Origin: Treponema sp.
Lineage (GTDB): Bacteria; Spirochaetota; Spirochaetia; Treponematales; Treponemataceae
DNA: 64,000 nucleotides
Assembly (NCBI GenBank): GCA_017449285.1
Contig: JAFSJX010000050.1
Span: 1 to 64,000 of the forward strand
Reading direction: 5' to 3'
Of this stretch, positions 61,832 through 64,000 are shown piece by piece. Under the pieces are notes generated by a model that was not told the DNA's origin, searched no databases, and saw only the letters and a list, made by a program, of their open reading frames with translations. How positions within the stretch are numbered: the first letter of the stretch is position 1; each line of letters starts with the position of its first letter. The position numbers and the translations under genes were made by a program.

Positions 61832-63907
61832 ATGAACATTCTTTCCATACAAAATCTATCTAAAATCGGCCGTGAATCGCCGCTGTTTACGGGCGTGACG
61901 TTCGGCATGGACGCGGGGGAAAAAGCCGCCGTCATTGGTCGCAACGGCACGGGAAAATCCACCTTGCTTGCCACAATTGCGGGCGTACTTGCTCCCGATG
62001 AAGGCACCGTCGTCATCAACAAGAGCGCAGGCGTCAGTTTCTTGCCGCAGAATCCCACATTCAATCCCGAGGCAACCATCCGCGAGCATGTTTTCTCCGC
62101 GCACGATAGCCCCAAACTGCGCCTTATCCGCGAATACGAAGAAATCTGCAAAGAGATGGCGGATGCAACCACCGTTCCTGCGCATCTGCAAGAGCGGTTT
62201 GATTCCCTTACGCAAAAAATGGACGCGGGCGACCTGTGGAACTATGAGGCGCAAATCCGTTCCATTCTCAGCACGCTTGGCATTACCGACATGACCCGCA
62301 AAATGGGAACGCTTTCTGGCGGCATGGTTAAAAAAGTCGCGCTTGCCCAAGTTCTCGTGGAAGACACAAAACTGCTTTTGCTTGACGAGCCGACCAATCA
62401 CCTTGACATCACCACGATTTACTGGCTGCAAAACTACCTGCGCGACACAGACCGTACCGTCCTCATGGTCACGCACGACCGCTACTTTTTGGACGCAGTT
62501 TGCACCAACATCTACGAACTTGCCCGCACCCGGCTCAAACTCTATCAGGGCAATTATTCAACCTACCTCGAAAAAAAGGAAATTGAAGCCGAAATAGAGG
62601 CCAACACCGAACGCCGCATCGAAAGTGTTTTGCGCTTTGAACGCGACTGGCTTTTGCGCGGGCCGTGCGCTCGTGGTACAAAGGCAAAGGCTCGTATTCA
62701 GCGCGATATGCAGTTGATAAACCGCGAAAAATTTGCCGCCGACAAAGGCTTTCAGTTTGAAGTAGCAGGTCGTCGCCTTGGCGGAAAAATCCTTGAACTC
62801 CACGGACTCAGCAAGAATTTTCCAAAAGGCTATGTGGGGGAAGTCTCCCCCTCGCTCCAGCCCGCTTCGCAGTCTTCCGCTACCCTCTCTCCTAAGGGGG
62901 ACACCCCCTTAAAATCCCCCGTTCCCGTACTCCGCAATTTTTCCTACACGTTCAGCAAGGGAGAAAAAATCGGAATCTTCGGAGACAACGGAAGCGGAAA
63001 ATCTACGTTGCTCAACATCATTACAGGGAGCATCCAGCCAGACAGCGGAACCATCGTCAAAGGCGAAAACACCGTGTTCGGGTACTACCAGCAGAATCCG
63101 CAATTTGCAGACCTGTCGCTCACCGTGCTCGAATACATCAAGGAAGCCGCCGAAGTAATCACGATGAACGACGGCAAAACCCTTTCCGCCGCGCAGTTTT
63201 TGAACGACTTCGGATTTGAAGGCAAAATCCAGCACAGCCCCCTCTCCACCCTCAGTGGCGGCGAACGGAAACGCGTCTTTTTGGTGCGGCTTTTGATGAG
63301 TAATCCCAATTTCCTCATCCTCGACGAGCCGACCAATGACTTTGACATTTTCACGATGAACATTCTGGAAAACTTCCTGTTGGGCTACAAAGGTTGTCTG
63401 CTCCTTGTGAGCCACGACCGCTACTTCATGGACAAAATCGCTGACACGCTTTTTATCCTTGAAGACGACGGCAGCGTAAGCGGTTTTGTCGGCAAATGCA
63501 GTGAATATTTGGACTATCGGGCGGTTCTTCAAAAGGAAGCGCAAGATAAACTTAGCAGCAGACAGAGCAAACAGGGGGATTTTAAGGGGGCATCCCCCTT
63601 AGGAGAGGAGGTAGCGGAAAACGCGGCGGTTGAGCGCAGCCGAAACCAGAGCGGTTGGAGCGAGGGGGAGACTTCCCCCTTTATGCAGAATACACAAGAA
63701 AAGCCGCGCAAACTTACTTTCAAAGAACAGCGCGAATTTGAGCGGCTTGAAGCAGAAATCGCCGAACTGGAAGCCCGTCTCCCCGTCCTCGAATCTGCCA
63801 TGAGCGACAGCGACTACACAAAAGCCAAAGCCGCCGGGGCTGAATATGCCGCTGTTCAGGCGCAACTAGAAAAAAATTATGCGCGCTGGGAAGAACTGGC
63901 GGTGTAG
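61832..63907 (+). CDS. ABC-F ATPase (Uup-like) with two in-frame palindromic-element insertions
   Basis: 691 residues, long for the family because of two insertions. Domain 1: Walker A GRNGTGKST (residues 36-44), LSGGMVKKVALAQVL, LLLDEPTNHLD. Domain 2: Walker A GDNGSGKST, LSGGERKRVFLVRLL, LILDEPTNDFD. A C-terminal coiled coil (LTFKEQREFERLEAEIAELEARLPVLESAM) as in Uup. ABC-F proteins act on ribosomes or DNA; Uup members bind DNA/ribosome. Residues 335-363 (VGEVSPSLQP... LKSP) and ~582-616 (GDFKGASPLGEEVAE... EGETSP) are translations of the repeat element, in opposite orientations, and both sit in interdomain linkers. Confidence 0.93.
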   Translation: MNILSIQNLSKIGRESPLFTGVTFGMDAGEKAAVIGRNGTGKSTLLATIAGVLAPDEGTVVINKSAGVSFLPQNPTFNPEATIREHVFSAHDSPKLRLIREYEEICKEMADATTVPAHLQERFDSLTQKMDAGDLWNYEAQIRSILSTLGITDMTRKMGTLSGGMVKKVALAQVLVEDTKLLLLDEPTNHLDITTIYWLQNYLRDTDRTVLMVTHDRYFLDAVCTNIYELARTRLKLYQGNYSTYLEKKEIEAEIEANTERRIESVLRFERDWLLRGPCARGTKAKARIQRDMQLINREKFAADKGFQFEVAGRRLGGKILELHGLSKNFPKGYVGEVSPSLQPASQSSATLSPKGDTPLKSPVPVLRNFSYTFSKGEKIGIFGDNGSGKSTLLNIITGSIQPDSGTIVKGENTVFGYYQQNPQFADLSLTVLEYIKEAAEVITMNDGKTLSAAQFLNDFGFEGKIQHSPLSTLSGGERKRVFLVRLLMSNPNFLILDEPTNDFDIFTMNILENFLLGYKGCLLLVSHDRYFMDKIADTLFILEDDGSVSGFVGKCSEYLDYRAVLQKEAQDKLSSRQSKQGDFKGASPLGEEVAENAAVERSRNQSGWSEGETSPFMQNTQEKPRKLTFKEQREFERLEAEIAELEARLPVLESAMSDSDYTKAKAAGAEYAAVQAQLEKNYARWEELAV
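62834..62920 (-). repeat. Palindromic GC-rich element, copy B (coding, reverse orientation)
   Basis: Reverse complement reads GGGGGATTTTAAGGGGG, a CCCCC hairpin arm, TTAGGAGAGAGGGTAGCGGA, then GGAGCGAGGGGGAGACTTCC to the end. Exactly 87 bp = 29 codons, starting on a codon boundary, so the ABC-F frame is kept. Confidence 0.92.
63574..63679 (+). repeat. Palindromic GC-rich element, copy C (coding, forward orientation)
   Basis: GGGGGATTTTAAGGGGGCAT, CCCCCTTAGGAGAGGAGGTA, a ~40-base variable centre, then GGAGCGAGGGGGAGACTTCC. Ends match copies A and B. About 106 bp, between the second ATPase domain and the C-terminal coiled coil. Confidence 0.92.
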
Positions 63908-63911
63908 GAAT

Positions 63912-63998
63912 TTACATCATTTTTATGAACTGTTCGCCGTCTTGCACAAAGCCCATTTTTGTAAGGTAAGGCTGATGGGCAGGGCTGGGAGCGGTCAC
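63912..63998 (-). CDS. C-terminal end of a gene running off the window (GNAT-like)
   Basis: Minus-strand frame ending at TAA (63914-63912) reads AHQPYLTKMGFVQDGEQFIKMM. The Y-x-x-x-GF-x-x-x-G pattern followed by M-terminal residues resembles the last strand pair of GNAT acetyltransferases. Convergent with the ABC-F gene and only four bases from it. Family guess weak from 28 residues. Confidence 0.45.
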   Translation of the reverse strand: MTAPSPAHQPYLTKMGFVQDGEQFIKMM

Positions 63999-64000
63999 GA

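Noticed and set aside
1..64000. tRNA, rRNA, CRISPR arrays and prophage genes
   Set aside because: No cloverleaf, rRNA core sequence, regularly spaced repeat array or phage structural gene was found by reading the window.

Overview
The window reads as the chromosome of a host-associated, pectin-degrading spirochaete, most probably a Treponema of the rumen, oral or gut type. This is inferred from gene content: several paralogous outer-membrane beta-barrel proteins with MKKI-type signal peptides, many lipoproteins, a pectin-degradation cluster, type III glutamine synthetase, an Amt-PII fusion, and homopolymeric G tracts near surface-protein genes as known from Treponema pallidum. No database search was possible, so the genus is a judgement. 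No rRNA, tRNA, CRISPR array or classical IS element was seen.

Layout. 1-7.9 kb: the 3' part of a giant repetitive surface protein, then proB. 7.9-17.2 kb: a surface-antigen island of five outer-membrane barrel paralogues arranged as a mirror image (three on the minus strand, two on the plus) around a serine recombinase and a PD-(D/E)XK (Rpn-type) gene; the two innermost barrel genes share nearly the same leader, so a ~60-bp inverted repeat brackets the recombinase segment. A degraded Rpn copy lies at the left edge. 17.2-29.1 kb: pectin utilisation, with three PL1 pectate lyases (one with a G9 tract in its signal peptide), pectin methylesterase, GH28 polygalacturonase and KDG kinase, interrupted by a PanE-like reductase and an alpha/beta hydrolase. 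29.2-45.9 kb: housekeeping and transport, including a PyrK-PyrD fusion, a glycine-riboswitch-controlled AGCS symporter, a DTW protein, GH3, TrxB/TrxA, a Cys/Met-type PLP enzyme lacking its lysine, TetR, a THUMP rRNA methyltransferase, ParA/ParB and a polar amino-acid ABC transporter. 46-54.9 kb: nitrogen assimilation (GSIII; Amt-PII fusion), the two genes sharing an almost identical promoter and hairpin leader, and flanking a DapA-family/TAXI-TRAP operon. 54.9-57.5 kb: Zn/Cd-type P-ATPase and ArsR regulator. 57.6-61.7 kb: a thioredoxin/amino-acid ABC transporter/AhpD-like operon. 61.8-63.9 kb: an ABC-F ATPase whose two interdomain linkers each contain an in-frame copy of a GC-rich palindromic repeat also seen between genes at 27.8 kb. 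The window ends in the tail of a minus-strand gene.

How the genes work together: extracellular or surface lyases, esterase and polygalacturonase break pectin to unsaturated or saturated uronides, and KDG kinase commits the product to the KDPG route; the barrel proteins may be the outer-membrane pores or antigens. Nitrogen genes appear co-regulated through a common leader RNA. The observations most worth following are (1) the mirror-image barrel array with recombinase and inverted leaders, (2) the shared nitrogen leader RNA, (3) the palindromic element that inserts into coding sequence, and (4) the two G9/C9 tracts that could switch surface proteins on and off.
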